Origin: Neolewinella lacunae
GTDB taxonomy: Bacteria > Bacteroidota > Bacteroidia > Chitinophagales > Saprospiraceae
Reading direction: 5' to 3'
DNA: 64,000 nt
Assembly: GCF_014349155.1 (NCBI RefSeq)
Contig: NZ_JACSIT010000091.1
Location: forward strand, 124,001 to 188,000
Positions 24,960 to 34,358 of the stretch are shown one piece after another; the stretch's first letter is position 1, and each line of letters starts with the position of its first letter. The position numbers were made by a program, and so were the translations under genes. The notes beneath the pieces are model-generated. The model saw only the letters and a program-made list of their open reading frames with translations, had not been told where the DNA came from and made no database searches.

Positions 24960-25031
24960 TAGACCCACAAGGACTCGAACCTTGAATGACAGAACCAAAA
25001 TCTGGAGTGTTGCCAATTACACCATGGGTCT
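24960..25031 (-). tRNA. tRNA-Gln (anticodon TTG)
   Basis: A 72-base tRNA on the minus strand. The acceptor stem AGACCCA pairs with TGGGTCT, the D-arm contains GTGTAATTGGC, the anticodon loop TTTTGGT carries TTG, and the T-arm contains AAGGTTCGAGTCCTT. The discriminator base is A and the 3' CCA is not encoded. It is followed at once by a terminator, so it is a single-gene transcript. Confidence 0.96.
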
Positions 25032-25175
25032 GGAGCAAATGGGGGAAGAATCCCTCCTAAGCGGCCGCAAATATACTGCCGTTTCTTTTTCATCGCCAAG
25101 CCTCTTTCGGAAAAAATGTGAGCGATGCTTAAATTTTTCCTCGCGCGTCCGGTCATTCCCCTGCTCCTTATCCTG

Positions 25176-25220
25176 ACTCCCCCCGTCGGGGGGTCGGGGG
25201 GGAGCACCTGCGACCGCGCC
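25176..25220. repeat. Composite repeat: G-rich hairpin joined to core repeat
   Basis: ACTCCCCCCGTCGGGGGG, then TCGGGGGGGAG, immediately followed by GCACCTGCGACCGCGCC (25204-25220). The same order occurs, on the opposite strand, at 55784-55830. Confidence 0.85.
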
Positions 25221-25229
25221 AAAAAAATA

Positions 25230-27554
25230 TCAATAGCGCACCAGTTCAAGCGCCGCATCAACCACGTCCATCACCTGGGGCTTACTGACGTAGTTGCCAT
25301 CGTCGGCGTAGGCGGGGCGGTGTTCGGTGGCGGTGACGGTACGTACCGTGGCATCGAGTAATCGGAAACCATCCTGTACTTCCAGAATTTGCTGGCGCAG
25401 GTAGGCCGAAGCGCCGCCGGGGGCGTCTTCATCGACGATGAGCAGGCGGTTGGTGCGGCGCAAATGGCCGGCAATGCGGTGTTCAATATCGAAGGGCAAG
25501 AGGGTCTGCACATCGATCACCTCGGCTTCCACCCCATTTTGGGCCAGCAGGTCGGCGGCGTCCAGGCATACCCGGACGCAGGCCCCGTAGGTCACGATCG
25601 TCAGGTCCGTACCCGCCCGCAGGCACTCGGGCACGCCCAGAGGGACGGTAAATTCGCCCAGGTTGCTCGGTTCCGTTTCGTGGAGGCGGTAGCCGTTGAG
25701 GACCTCGATCACGAGCCCCGGGTCATCGCCCCGCAGCAAAGTGTTGTACATGCCAGCGGCCTGGACCATGTTGCGCGGCACGCAGAGGTGCATGCCCCGC
25801 AGACTGCCGATCAGCGGTGCCAGATAGCTGCCGCTGTGCCAGATGCCCTCCAGGCGGTGGCCCCGGGTGCGGATGATGAGCGGGCAGGCCTGGATGCCGG
25901 CGGTGCGCCACCGCAGGGTAGCCACGTCGTCCGTCAGCATCGGCAGCGCGTAGTAGATGTAGTCGAGGTACTGAATTTCGGCAATGGGTCGTAAGCCCCG
26001 CATGGCCATGCCCAGGGCCTGCCCCACAATGCTCCATTCCCGGATGCCGGTATCGAATACCCGCAGGTTACCAAATTTATCCTGCAAGCCCGCGAAGCCC
26101 TGGTTGACGTCGCCAATCTCTCCCACGTCTTCGCCGAAGGCGAAGAGTTCGGGCAGTTCGGCAAACTTTTGGGTGAAGTAGCGTTGCAGCAGTTCGTAGC
26201 CGGGAATTTTCCTGGGCTCTGCCGGGTACTGCGCCGGGACGGCACCGATGCGGACGGGCGACTTGGGCGTTTCGCTGAGCAGGTGGCTGCCGATGTCGGT
26301 GCGCAGGGTGCGTTGGGCATCCCGCAACCAGTTTTCGAGGGCGGGAGGAAATTGCTCAGGGCCAACGGACAGCCGCAGCCGACGCACGTGGTCGATGAGT
26401 TCCGAGGCGACGGGGATATCGAGCTTACTCAGTTGCGCCCTGCACTCCGCGAAGCCCGGGGCAGCGTCGGCACCGGTGGGGAAGTGGGCCAAAAGGGCCT
26501 GGCGGGCGTCGTTGAGGCGCTCGATGAAGGCGTCCCAGGTCCGTTTGCGGGCCGCCATCACTTCTTTTTTCGCCTGCTTTTCCAGCTCGTCCAGCTCGGC
26601 CGCATCGGCCACGCCGGTGGCAATGATCCAGTGCCGGAACTGCACCAGGCAATCCCATTCTTTTTCCCAGGCCAGGCGCTCGGCCCCCTTGTACCTTTCG
26701 TGGCTGCCGCTGGTGGAGTGCCCGTTGGGCTGGGTGAGTTCCTGCACGTGCACCAGGGCGGCGCGGTGGGTGCGGCGGACGTGCTCAGCCACCTGAGGGT
26801 AGAGCGCCAGGAGCGCGGGATAGTCCCATCCCCTAACGGCAAAGATGTCGATGCCCGTTGAGTCATCAACGGCCTGCAGGCCCGTCAACGCGGCACTGAT
26901 GCTGCTTTTGGTGGTTTGCTTATCGACGGAAACGGAGATGCCGTAGCCATCGTCGACGACGGTAGTGATCATTGGTACTTTGAGCACGCCGGCGGCGTTC
27001 ATCGTTTCCCAGAAAATGCCCTCGGAGGTGGAGGCGTCACCGATTTCGGTCCAGGCAATTTCGTTGCCGCCCTGGCTGAAGCCCTTGGGCAGTTCCTCCA
27101 CCTGCCGGTAAAGCTTGGAGGCGAAGGCCAGGCCCAGGCCCCGGGCCATCTGCCCGGCCGTGGGGGAGGTGGCGCTGCTGACGTTGAAGCGCCGGGTGGG
27201 GTCCAGCCAGTTGCCTTCGCGGTCAACCAGGGGCGTAGCGTGGTGGCCCACCATCTGCCGGCCGCGGCTGAAGGGATCTTTCTCGGCGTCGGAGTAGAGC
27301 TGGGCCAAAACGTCCTCGGGCGTGATCAGCTCCAGGGCCAGCAGGAGGGTGTGGCCGCGGTAGTAGTCCGCCCGGAAGTCACCGGGGCGAATGGCCCGGG
27401 CCATTGCCAGTTGGTAGAGTTCTTTCCCGTCGTCACTCACCCCAAACTTGGCCCGTCCCGTCAGTACGTCGCGCCGGATGAGATTGCTGAGCTCTCGGCT
27501 CACGCGGCACAGGTAGTAGTCTTTCAAGGCCTGACCGGCAGTGGTGTCGGTCAT
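25230..27554 (-). CDS. Fused alpha/beta E1 component of a 2-oxoacid dehydrogenase
   Basis: About 774 residues from the ATG at 27554 (MTDTTAGQALKDYYL), preceded by AGGAA; a TTG at 27599 is an alternative. The N-terminal half is the thiamine-diphosphate alpha subunit: RDVLTGRAKFG, YYRGHT, and the TPP/Mg motif IGDASTSEG...NAAGV. From about residue 470 the beta subunit begins (YELLQRYFTQKFAELPELFAFGEDVGEIGDVNQGFAGLQ) and runs to the transketolase C-terminal domain. The fused form is typical of Bacteroidota branched-chain or pyruvate-type dehydrogenases; 2-oxoisovalerate is the most likely substrate but is not proven. E2 and E3 genes are not in the window. The product is cytoplasmic. Confidence 0.88.
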   Translation of the reverse strand: MTDTTAGQALKDYYLCRVSRELSNLIRRDVLTGRAKFGVSDDGKELYQLAMARAIRPGDFRADYYRGHTLLLALELITPEDVLAQLYSDAEKDPFSRGRQMVGHHATPLVDREGNWLDPTRRFNVSSATSPTAGQMARGLGLAFASKLYRQVEELPKGFSQGGNEIAWTEIGDASTSEGIFWETMNAAGVLKVPMITTVVDDGYGISVSVDKQTTKSSISAALTGLQAVDDSTGIDIFAVRGWDYPALLALYPQVAEHVRRTHRAALVHVQELTQPNGHSTSGSHERYKGAERLAWEKEWDCLVQFRHWIIATGVADAAELDELEKQAKKEVMAARKRTWDAFIERLNDARQALLAHFPTGADAAPGFAECRAQLSKLDIPVASELIDHVRRLRLSVGPEQFPPALENWLRDAQRTLRTDIGSHLLSETPKSPVRIGAVPAQYPAEPRKIPGYELLQRYFTQKFAELPELFAFGEDVGEIGDVNQGFAGLQDKFGNLRVFDTGIREWSIVGQALGMAMRGLRPIAEIQYLDYIYYALPMLTDDVATLRWRTAGIQACPLIIRTRGHRLEGIWHSGSYLAPLIGSLRGMHLCVPRNMVQAAGMYNTLLRGDDPGLVIEVLNGYRLHETEPSNLGEFTVPLGVPECLRAGTDLTIVTYGACVRVCLDAADLLAQNGVEAEVIDVQTLLPFDIEHRIAGHLRRTNRLLIVDEDAPGGASAYLRQQILEVQDGFRLLDATVRTVTATEHRPAYADDGNYVSKPQVMDVVDAALELVRY

Positions 27555-27896
27555 TTCCTGGGTGGCCACGGTGGGGAGATCAGGATTTTGCAATGACAAT
27601 ACTTTAAAATTTGGCCACGGTATGGGGCCGTGGGAATTGGAAGAGGGGCAATCCAGGGGCCTCGCACGGAGGGGAAGGATGAACGTCTTTTGGGTCCGGT
27701 GGAACTAAAAATGTATGACGCATTCGCCACTTTGTCCCCAAAAGTAAAGGATTTTTTTCACAAGTACCGGGCCGTCTGGCACTTAGGGTTGGGATGGCGT
27801 GGCGTCGGCTTTGGACGATGGGTCAGTTTCCCAATGCCCTGCGGCTAGAAGGTTTGACGGCCCATTATTGTTCTAATCCGTTGGGATTTGACAAAA
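27555..27896. other. Intergenic region without an identified gene
   Basis: It holds the upstream region of the E1 gene (A/T-rich TTTAAAATTTGG at 27602-27613, and a CCACGGTATGGGGCCGTGG hairpin at 27614-27632). I see nothing else assignable. Confidence 0.5.
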
Positions 27897-28655
27897 TCAT
27901 GAAGCCGAATTTTTTTCCCAGAATTTTAGCGTAGCCCCGCTTTCATCCAGGCGAACGTAGGAGGTATAGTACAACCATTCGCCCAGGTTGAGGTAGCGGC
28001 TGCGGCCGTTGCTGAGGGTGAAATCGATGGGCAGATGGCGGTGGCCAAAGAGGAAAAGATCGAGGGAAGGGTCTTGCCGGAGCTTACGTTCGGCGTAGGC
28101 CACCAGCCACTCCCGGTCGGCGCCCAGAAACTCCGTCTCCGGCGGCTGGCTGCTGCGGCTTTTGCCACTGAAAAAGTAGGCCAGCCGCATCGCCAGGTTG
28201 GGGTGCAGGCGGGCGTAGAGCCAGCGCGCCCAGGGGGCCTGGAAGAGGCGTTTCATGCGTTTGTAGCCGTAGTCCCCCGGCCCCAGCCCATCGCCGTGGC
28301 CGATGAGGAGCTGCTGGCCGAGCAGTTCCGTGCGCAGGGGTTGACGGTGGAGTTGGACGCCGATTTCCTGCACCAGGTAGTCTTCCAGCCAGAGGTCGTG
28401 GTTGCCGGTGAAGACGTGGACGGGGATGCCCGCATCGGTAATCTCGGCCAGCTTGCCGAGGAAGCGGACGTAGCCCCGGGGCACCACCGTTCGCCACTCG
28501 AACCAGAACTCGAAAAGGTCGCCCACCAGGTAAAAAGCTTCGGCGTCGGCTTTCCAGCACGCATCGAGCCAGGCCACAATCTGGGCCTCCCGCGCCCGGC
28601 TGCTCCGTGCGGCGGGCACCCCGAGGTGAAAGTCAGAAGCAAAGTAAATGGCCAT
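27897..28655 (-). CDS. lpxH: UDP-2,3-diacylglucosamine diphosphatase
   Basis: About 252 residues from the ATG at 28655 (MAIYFASDFHLG). It is a calcineurin-type metallophosphoesterase that cleaves UDP-2,3-diacylglucosamine to lipid X in lipid A synthesis, peripheral to the inner membrane. The metal ligands are in ASDFHLG, VGDLFEFWFEW, TGNHDLW, IGHGDGLG and FGHRHLP, in the usual order. FEFWFEW after the second metal motif is characteristic of LpxH. The gene is 31 bases downstream of the DUF1223 gene and may be co-transcribed with it. Confidence 0.93.
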   Translation of the reverse strand: MAIYFASDFHLGVPAARSSRAREAQIVAWLDACWKADAEAFYLVGDLFEFWFEWRTVVPRGYVRFLGKLAEITDAGIPVHVFTGNHDLWLEDYLVQEIGVQLHRQPLRTELLGQQLLIGHGDGLGPGDYGYKRMKRLFQAPWARWLYARLHPNLAMRLAYFFSGKSRSSQPPETEFLGADREWLVAYAERKLRQDPSLDLFLFGHRHLPIDFTLSNGRSRYLNLGEWLYYTSYVRLDESGATLKFWEKNSAS

Positions 28656-28686
28656 AGGCTGCACGCAATGCGGCCACAAAGAAACG

Positions 28687-29487
28687 CTACGGCTGGGAAA
28701 GTGGAAGCCGCGCCGCACCGGCGATGGCCCGGGTGGCGCTGTTTTGGACCACTACCACGACGCTCAGGGCCTGGCCGGTGCAGTCGGCCGGAATGTTCAG
28801 GTCCAGACTATCCGACTGTTTGGCGGCGGCCGTGCGGAGGTCGCGCACCACGTTGTGGTGCTCCAGCCTGCGGCCCCGGTTTTCGCCGCGTTTCACTTCG
28901 TCCACGGCGTGGTTTTGCACCAGCAGGGCGGTAATCTCGTGCTGCGCCGGGTCGCCCGCCAGGGTGTACGCCACGCTCACCTTGCCGTCTTGGTAGCCGG
29001 CGGTGAGGCTGACTTCCACTGTGGCAGGGCGTGCCAGGGCGGCTTCAACGGCGGTCCGGACGCTGCTTTCCCGGCTGCCGATGAGTTCCGTTTGGCCGTT
29101 GATTACGAGTTGGGGGGTGTAGGTCCGGGCCAGTAGCTGGCTGCTGTAATCGCGCTGCCGGGCGCTGTAGCGGGCGTCGCTGTAGGGGTCCGCCCAGCCC
29201 AGGTAGTTCCAGTAATCGACGTGGAAAGAGAGGGCGATCACCCGGTCTTCTTCGGCCGCCAGTTGCGCCAGCAGGGCATCGGCCGGGGGGCAGCTGCTGC
29301 AACCCTGGCTGGTGAAAAGTTCCAGGACGGCCACGGCGGTGCCGCTGCTTGGGGGCAGACCTGGCGCTTCCGTTTGGGCGCTCAACGCAGGTGCCGGGGA
29401 AGGTTGCCCCCCCGACCCCCAACGGGGGAGCAGCAAGGCGAGGGCAACCGCTGGCAAGACGAGCAAGGAGAGTAGTAGGTATTTCAT
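28687..29487 (-). CDS. DUF1223 thioredoxin-fold secreted protein
   Basis: About 266 residues from the ATG at 29487, chosen because it begins a signal anchor (MKYLLLSLLVLPAVALALLL). The DUF1223 family has a thioredoxin-like fold; the cysteine pair is in LELFTSQGCSSCPPADALL (C-S-S-C), followed by HVDYWNYLGWADPYS and TPQLVINGQTELIGS. It probably acts in the periplasm; no reaction is known. The linker between signal and domain (GSGGQPSPAPALSAQTEAPG) is encoded by a composite of the G-rich hairpin repeat and a core-repeat variant (29376-29432), meaning the repeat has been absorbed into the coding region. Confidence 0.87.
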   Translation of the reverse strand: MKYLLLSLLVLPAVALALLLPRWGSGGQPSPAPALSAQTEAPGLPPSSGTAVAVLELFTSQGCSSCPPADALLAQLAAEEDRVIALSFHVDYWNYLGWADPYSDARYSARQRDYSSQLLARTYTPQLVINGQTELIGSRESSVRTAVEAALARPATVEVSLTAGYQDGKVSVAYTLAGDPAQHEITALLVQNHAVDEVKRGENRGRRLEHHNVVRDLRTAAAKQSDSLDLNIPADCTGQALSVVVVVQNSATRAIAGAARLPLSQP

Positions 29488-29709
29488 GGCCTTGGCTTTT
29501 GATAACAAGTCTTCCATAAACTCCATAAATGGACAAACTATTGAACAACAAGCCCGGCAGGGATGTCGGCAAACTACTTAGCAGCCAGGATTGGCGGGGC
29601 ACGGACAATACGTCGAAGGGCCCCTGCGGGCAATTTTCCCTTTCGTTTTACACTTTACGCTATATTTAAGCCTGTTTTTGAATATCCCATCCCTACAGAA
29701 AGCTCACCC

Positions 29710-31242
29710 ATGATACGTTATCTTTTCAGTGGCCTGCTGCTGCTGGGCGTCGGTCTGCTGACCGCGCAGTCGAATAAGCTCCAAACCTACAACGCCCTTT
29801 CGGCCCGCGTGCTGGCCATTGACCACAACATTCCCAACGAGGCCTTCGACGGGCTTTCCCAGACTTTTGCCCTCGAGCTGGGCTACCGCCGGCAGTTTGG
29901 TAAGTACTTCGGCGTGGCCATCCCCCTCAAAATCGGGATCATTGACGTAGGACAACTCGAAAACATCTCCATTGCCGGCGTCGAAGTGCTGCCCCAGTTT
30001 TATCCCCTGGGTACGGAGGGCAGGATCAGTCCTTACCTGCACACCGGCTACGGCATCGTTACGGAACGCTTCGATGATGCCAACCACCAGATCCCCCTCG
30101 GCCTGGGCTTCAACTTCAAGCTGGAAGCCAATTCGTGGTTCGGCATCCAGGGAGAGTACCGGCTCTCCGACCAGAACTTGCGCGACAACGTAATGGTTGG
30201 CCTGGGCTACATCTACCGCCTCAGCAGCATTGATACGGACGGCGACGGCATCGTCAACCGCAACGACCGCTGCCCTACCCTGCCCGGTCCGGCCGCCACC
30301 GGAGGTTGCCCCGATGCCGACCAGGACGGCATCACCGACGCCGAAGACCGCTGCCCCAACCAGCCGGGCCTGGCCACGCTCGCCGGTTGCCCGGATACCG
30401 ACCAGGACGGCCTGCCCGACCAGGACGACGCCTGCCCCGACCTCGCCGGACCCGCCAGCCTAAAAGGTTGTCCTGATACCGACGAAGACGGCGTACCCGA
30501 CCCCGATGACCGCTGCCCCCAACAGGCCGGGCTACCCGCCCTCCAGGGTTGCCCCGACCAGGACGGCGACGGCGTAGCCGACGACGACGACCGCTGCCCC
30601 CAGCAAGCCGGACCCGCCAGCCTCAAAGGCTGCCCCGATCAGGACGCCGACGGCGTACCCGATGAACTCGATCGCTGCCCCGATCAGCCCGGAAACCTCA
30701 GCACCGGCTGCCCCGACCGCGACGCCGATGGCTTCGCTGACCAGGACGACGATTGCCCCGACACCCCCGGAAAATTCAAAGGCTGCCCCGACTCCGACGG
30801 CGACGGCCTGGCCGATAACGTAGACCGCTGCCCCACCACCCCGGGACCCGCCGCCAGCGGTGGCTGCCCCGCCGTAGAGCAGAAAGTTCAGGAACGCCTC
30901 GAATACGCCGCCCGCGCGGTGCAGTTTGAGTCGGGCTCAGCCACCCTCAAGGAAAGCAGCTACGTCATCCTCTCGGAAATCGCCGGCATCATGCGGCAGT
31001 ACCCCAGCTACCACCTCAGCATCAACGGCCATACCGACAACGTGGGCTCCGACGTGCGCAACCTCGCACTGAGCCAGGAACGCGCCCTGGCCTGCCGCAA
31101 GTTCCTCATCGCCACCGGCATCGAAGAAGGCCGGATCAGCTCCGCAGGCTTCGGTGACTCCCGCCCCCTGCAAAGCAACGACACCGCCGAGGGCCGCCGG
31201 CTCAATCGCCGGGTGGAATTCAGCTTGCAGCCGCGGGAATAA
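29710..31242 (+). CDS. OmpA-family protein with thrombospondin type 3 repeats
   Basis: A 510-residue outer-membrane protein from the ATG at 29710, which begins a signal peptide (MIRYLFSGLLLLGVGLLTAQ). Residues about 25-175 form a beta-barrel (ISPYLHTGYGIVTERF, LGFNFKLEANSWFGIQGEYR). Residues about 178-385 contain eight to nine calcium-binding thrombospondin type 3 units of the D-x-D-x-D-G-x-x-D form (DTDGDGIVNRNDRCP, CPDQDGDGVADDDDRCP). The C-terminal domain (about 395-510) is the OmpA peptidoglycan-binding domain with SINGHTDNVGSDVRNLALSQERA and RRLNRRVEF. It should link the outer membrane to peptidoglycan. It is monocistronic. Confidence 0.93.
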   Translation: MIRYLFSGLLLLGVGLLTAQSNKLQTYNALSARVLAIDHNIPNEAFDGLSQTFALELGYRRQFGKYFGVAIPLKIGIIDVGQLENISIAGVEVLPQFYPLGTEGRISPYLHTGYGIVTERFDDANHQIPLGLGFNFKLEANSWFGIQGEYRLSDQNLRDNVMVGLGYIYRLSSIDTDGDGIVNRNDRCPTLPGPAATGGCPDADQDGITDAEDRCPNQPGLATLAGCPDTDQDGLPDQDDACPDLAGPASLKGCPDTDEDGVPDPDDRCPQQAGLPALQGCPDQDGDGVADDDDRCPQQAGPASLKGCPDQDADGVPDELDRCPDQPGNLSTGCPDRDADGFADQDDDCPDTPGKFKGCPDSDGDGLADNVDRCPTTPGPAASGGCPAVEQKVQERLEYAARAVQFESGSATLKESSYVILSEIAGIMRQYPSYHLSINGHTDNVGSDVRNLALSQERALACRKFLIATGIEEGRISSAGFGDSRPLQSNDTAEGRRLNRRVEFSLQPRE

Positions 31243-31693
31243 GTAATGGGGAACGGCAGAACCGTCCATCCCAGGCGAAGTAGATGGTAGGCACTCTGGA
31301 AACACCGATTTTGTTACGCCCCAAAATGCCTCGTATGGAGACCCTTCTTAGTCCCTCTTCGTGTCCTTAGTGGTTCAAAAATGACCTGCGCAGCAGGCAA
31401 ATCTGACAGTGGTTCAAAGATGGACGGCGCAGCAGGCAAATCTGACAGTGGTTCAAAGGAAAATGCGGATTATCGAAAACCCAAGCGGCCCCTTCAGGGT
31501 CGGGCTTCCTGGTCATCCTGGCTTAGCCCATCTCTTTGTGGCAGCCTGTCCCGCGCGGTAGCCCCTTTACTCCCTTATTCCTTTCATCCTTTGCTCCTTT
31601 ACCCTTTCCTTGCACCTGCGGCCGCGCCCAATTTCAAGACACTAACGGCTACTTTTTTCCGGCGGAAAGCTATATTATGCGGAACTTTGCCCG
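31243..31693. repeat. Intergenic composite repeat (empty-site relative of the MITE locus)
   Basis: No gene seen. In order: CTTCGTGTCCTTAGTGGTT (31357-31375); two units of GCGCAGCAGGCAAATCTGAC plus AGTGGTTCAAAG (31386-31458); ATTATCGAAAAC; a GGCAGCCTGTCCCGCGCGG fragment; a pyrimidine tract; and an inverted core repeat GCACCTGCGGCCGCGCCC (31612-31629). The order parallels 34.05-34.49 kb. Confidence 0.82.
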
Positions 31694-32746
31694 ATGAACA
31701 GATCGTTGGCCAACGCCCTGAAGTTCCTCCTCTTTATCGGGGTGGGGTTCGGCATTCTTTACTTCATGTACCGCAGCCAGCAGGCCGCCTACCTGGCGCA
31801 GTGTCAGCTGGAGGGCACGCCGGAAGACGAGTGCCGCCTGCTGGATAAGCTGGTGGCAGACTTCCGCGGCGCCAGGGTTTTCTGGCTCCTGATGACCCTG
31901 GTGGCCTTTAGCCTGAGCAACCTTAGCCGCGCCATCCGCTGGAATATGCTGCTGCGCACCTTCGGGAAAACGCCCCGCCTGATCAACGCTTTTCTGACCA
32001 TCAACCTGGGCTACTTTGCCAACCTGGGCTTTCCCCGTCTGGGGGAAATCCTGCGGCCCGCCGCCATGGCCCGCTACGAAAACATCAGCCTCCAGCGGGT
32101 GGTCGGCACGGTGGTGCTGGACCGGATGATCGACGTCATTTTTCTGTTGGCCATCACCGCCCTGGCGCTCGTGCTGGGGCGGGAGACGATCTGGGCCTTC
32201 GTGGAGGCCAACGTCGACCTGAGCAGCCGCCTGGCGGGCGTGCAAAACTTACTGCTCATCGCCCTTGTCCTGGGGCTGGTCTTTTTGGCCTTATTGTGGT
32301 GGCAGTGGGCCAATATCCGGGCCAGCAACCTCGGGCAGAAGCTGGTGGGTATCCTGCGCGGATTCGGAGAAGGCATCCAAACGATCGGCAAGGTTGAGCA
32401 CCCCGGCTGGCTGCTCTTCCACAGCGTGAACATCTGGCTGATGTATTTCCTGATGACCTGGTTCGTTTTCCTCTCTTTCCAGCCGACCGCAGCGCTGGGG
32501 CAGGTAGCGGCCCTGGTTACTTTCGTAGCGGGCGGCTGGGGCATCGTCGTTCCCAGTCCGGGGGGCATGGGGACCTACCATTTCCTGACCAGCGAGGCGC
32601 TGCAACTCTACGGACTGTCTTCCCTCGATGGCTTCAGTTGGGCAAATATCTCGTTCTTCACCATCAATATTGGCTGTAACGTGTTGATCGGATTGATTGC
32701 GCTGCTGAGCCTGCCTTGGCTCAACCGGAATTACCGTCCGGAGTAG
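31694..32746 (+). CDS. YbhN/UPF0104 flippase-like membrane protein
   Basis: A 350-residue polytopic inner-membrane protein of the lysylphosphatidylglycerol-synthase transmembrane (YbhN/UPF0104) family. About eight hydrophobic segments are visible, from FLLFIGVGFGILYFMY to NIGCNVLIGLIALLSL. The family signature appears in RAIRWNMLLRTFG, NLGYFANLGFPRLGEILRPA and GTVVLDRMIDVI. An internal motif GGWGIVVPSPGGMGTYHFL matches the P-x-P-G-G-x-G-x-x-E/H consensus. Family members are linked to lipid translocation, but the substrate here is unknown. It overlaps or abuts the downstream protease gene, so the two may form an operon. Confidence 0.88.
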   Translation: MNRSLANALKFLLFIGVGFGILYFMYRSQQAAYLAQCQLEGTPEDECRLLDKLVADFRGARVFWLLMTLVAFSLSNLSRAIRWNMLLRTFGKTPRLINAFLTINLGYFANLGFPRLGEILRPAAMARYENISLQRVVGTVVLDRMIDVIFLLAITALALVLGRETIWAFVEANVDLSSRLAGVQNLLLIALVLGLVFLALLWWQWANIRASNLGQKLVGILRGFGEGIQTIGKVEHPGWLLFHSVNIWLMYFLMTWFVFLSFQPTAALGQVAALVTFVAGGWGIVVPSPGGMGTYHFLTSEALQLYGLSSLDGFSWANISFFTINIGCNVLIGLIALLSLPWLNRNYRPE

Positions 32747-34005
32747 CCCGTCGCCACCGGTTGCCTGTGCCTGCGCGGGCAGCCCATTTCTTCCCCGGGC
32801 CATGCCCTATACCGCATTGCACTATCCTGTTACTCTCCTGGCGCATTGGTAAAATTTTTGGGGTTCCGGTGGATCTTCACTGGACCTTCCTCTTCGTGCC
32901 CGTCGCCATCCTGTACTTCTCCTGGACGCCTGTGCAGGGTTTCATCTGGCCGATGGCGGGCTGGTTTGCCACGCTGGCGGGCTTGCTGTTTTCTTTCGTG
33001 CTGGTCCACGAACTGGGCCACGCGCTGGTGGCCAGGTGGCGGGGCGTCGCGGCCGAACGCATTGTACTTTTCCCCCTCGGCGGCGGGGCCTTTTTGCCCG
33101 ACCAACCGGAGAAGACACTGGATGAGGTCCTGATTTACGCCGCCGGGCCACTGGCCAACATTGCCCTGTCCCTGCTCGCCTTACCCTTTTTGCTGGCCCG
33201 ACCGGAAGGGGAGCTGTTGCTGCGCAGCTACGTCAATCCCTTCGGCAACCTGCTGCTTACGCCGACGCTGACGGAGCAGATCCTGGGGCTCACCATTGCC
33301 GTCAACCTCATCCTCGCCGCCGGCAACCTCCTGCCCGCTTATCCCCTCGACGGTGGCCGCATCCTCCGCGCGCTGCTGCAAGGCCCCCTGGGCCACCGCC
33401 GGGCGACGATCACGGTGACGGTGCTGGGGGTAGTGATTGGTGCAGGACTGGCCGTAGCGGGCTATCTGCTCAGCGACCCCCTGCTGGTGTTCGGGGCACT
33501 CTTCATCATGGTGGTTTCCTCGCTGGAGTTCCGGGGGGGCTGGCAACGCCGCCGCCTTGCTGCAGTTCCGGTCGCGCAAGTCATCCGGCCGGCCACCGTA
33601 CTGGGTCACGACCGGATTTATCCCAGCAGCACGGTGGGCAGCGTCCGCGCCCTCTTTGCCAGGACCTCCTGGCCCGTCCTGCCCGTGTTCGACGACTGGA
33701 ACGAGCTGCTGGGCTTCGTTGAAGCCAACACCCTGGCCAACGAGGCCAAGGACAACCACAGCAGCATCGAAGCCTATTTTGAAGCGGAGTTCGTCGGGTC
33801 CCTCCCCGAAGAAAACCTGCTGGCCATCACCGAAAAAATCGTGGGGGCCAACGTCTACGGCGCGGCCATCTACGGCCCACGGGGCAAACTGATCGGCTAC
33901 ATCTTTACCGAAGACCTCCTGCCCTTACTTGATACGCTGCCGAAGAAAGTGGGCCGCTTGTTCAAGACGAAATGGTCGGCTGAGAGAAAAAGCGGCCATC
34001 GCTAG
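32716..34005 (+). CDS. Site-2 protease-type M50 metallopeptidase
   Basis: An integral-membrane zinc protease. The conserved part starts at SWRIGKIFGVPVDLHWTFLF. The active-site LVHELGHALVA (H-E-x-x-H) lies in the second hydrophobic segment, and the third metal ligand is in NLLPAYPLDGGRILRALL (N-x-x-P-x-x-x-L-D-G-G). The C-terminal 130 residues are a soluble domain with a partial CBS-like pattern. The only ATG in frame (32716) overlaps the previous gene by 31 bases and gives an unusual 30-residue leader, so the true start may be a non-ATG codon nearer 32830. It probably performs intramembrane cleavage of an unknown regulator. Confidence 0.85.
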   Translation: MAQPELPSGVARRHRLPVPARAAHFFPGPCPIPHCTILLLSWRIGKIFGVPVDLHWTFLFVPVAILYFSWTPVQGFIWPMAGWFATLAGLLFSFVLVHELGHALVARWRGVAAERIVLFPLGGGAFLPDQPEKTLDEVLIYAAGPLANIALSLLALPFLLARPEGELLLRSYVNPFGNLLLTPTLTEQILGLTIAVNLILAAGNLLPAYPLDGGRILRALLQGPLGHRRATITVTVLGVVIGAGLAVAGYLLSDPLLVFGALFIMVVSSLEFRGGWQRRRLAAVPVAQVIRPATVLGHDRIYPSSTVGSVRALFARTSWPVLPVFDDWNELLGFVEANTLANEAKDNHSSIEAYFEAEFVGSLPEENLLAITEKIVGANVYGAAIYGPRGKLIGYIFTEDLLPLLDTLPKKVGRLFKTKWSAERKSGHR

Positions 34006-34135
34006 CGGGCATCCGCCAGAAAACTGTGGGAGATGGTCCCTATGGTGTCATTTCTTAGTTCCTCTTCGTGTCCTTAGCGGTTGAAAGAGGGACTGCGCAG
34101 CAGGACCCTTATGCGGTTCAGCGTTCAGAGGAATA
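34006..34135. repeat. Left half of an interrupted composite repeat
   Basis: TTCCTCTTCGTGTCCTTAGC (34061-34080), then GACTGCGCAGCAGGACCC and TTCAGAGGAATA: the same order as 31350-31463. The unit continues after the inserted element with CCCGAATTATCGAAAAC at 34366. Confidence 0.75.
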
Positions 34136-34358
34136 CCAGCAATTCTCAGTTTAGCCTTTGATCCCTCTCCCTCGGCTTATTTCTGGGGCCCCTACCCCAG
34201 AAAACGCGTCCAAGGGAGAGGGATGACCTTTCGAGCTGAATTTTGGCAAAGAGCAAAATTTTATCTCTCCAGGATAGCTTTTACAACTAGTAGAGGAGGG
34301 TTTTCTTTTGGTTGTAGCAAGGTGGTAGACTCGAAATGACTAAACTGAGAATTACTGG
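34136..34358. mobile_element. MITE-like element, 223 bp
   Basis: The terminal inverted repeats are CCAGCAATTCTCAGTTTAG (34136-34154) and the complement of 34340-34358, identical except for one base. The direct repeat AGGAATA lies on both sides (34129-34135 and 34359-34365), consistent with a 7-bp target duplication; the ambiguity with CC could make it 9. Inside are ATCCCTCTCCCT and its complement (34161-34223) and a CTGGGG/CCCCAG hairpin. It has no open frame of use. The element interrupts a dispersed composite repeat whose uninterrupted relative is at 31.4 kb. Confidence 0.82.

Noticed and set aside
29710-31242. Possible microsatellite-type repeat in the OmpA gene
   Set aside because: The D-x-D-G pattern is the normal calcium-binding thrombospondin type 3 repeat and is explained by protein structure.
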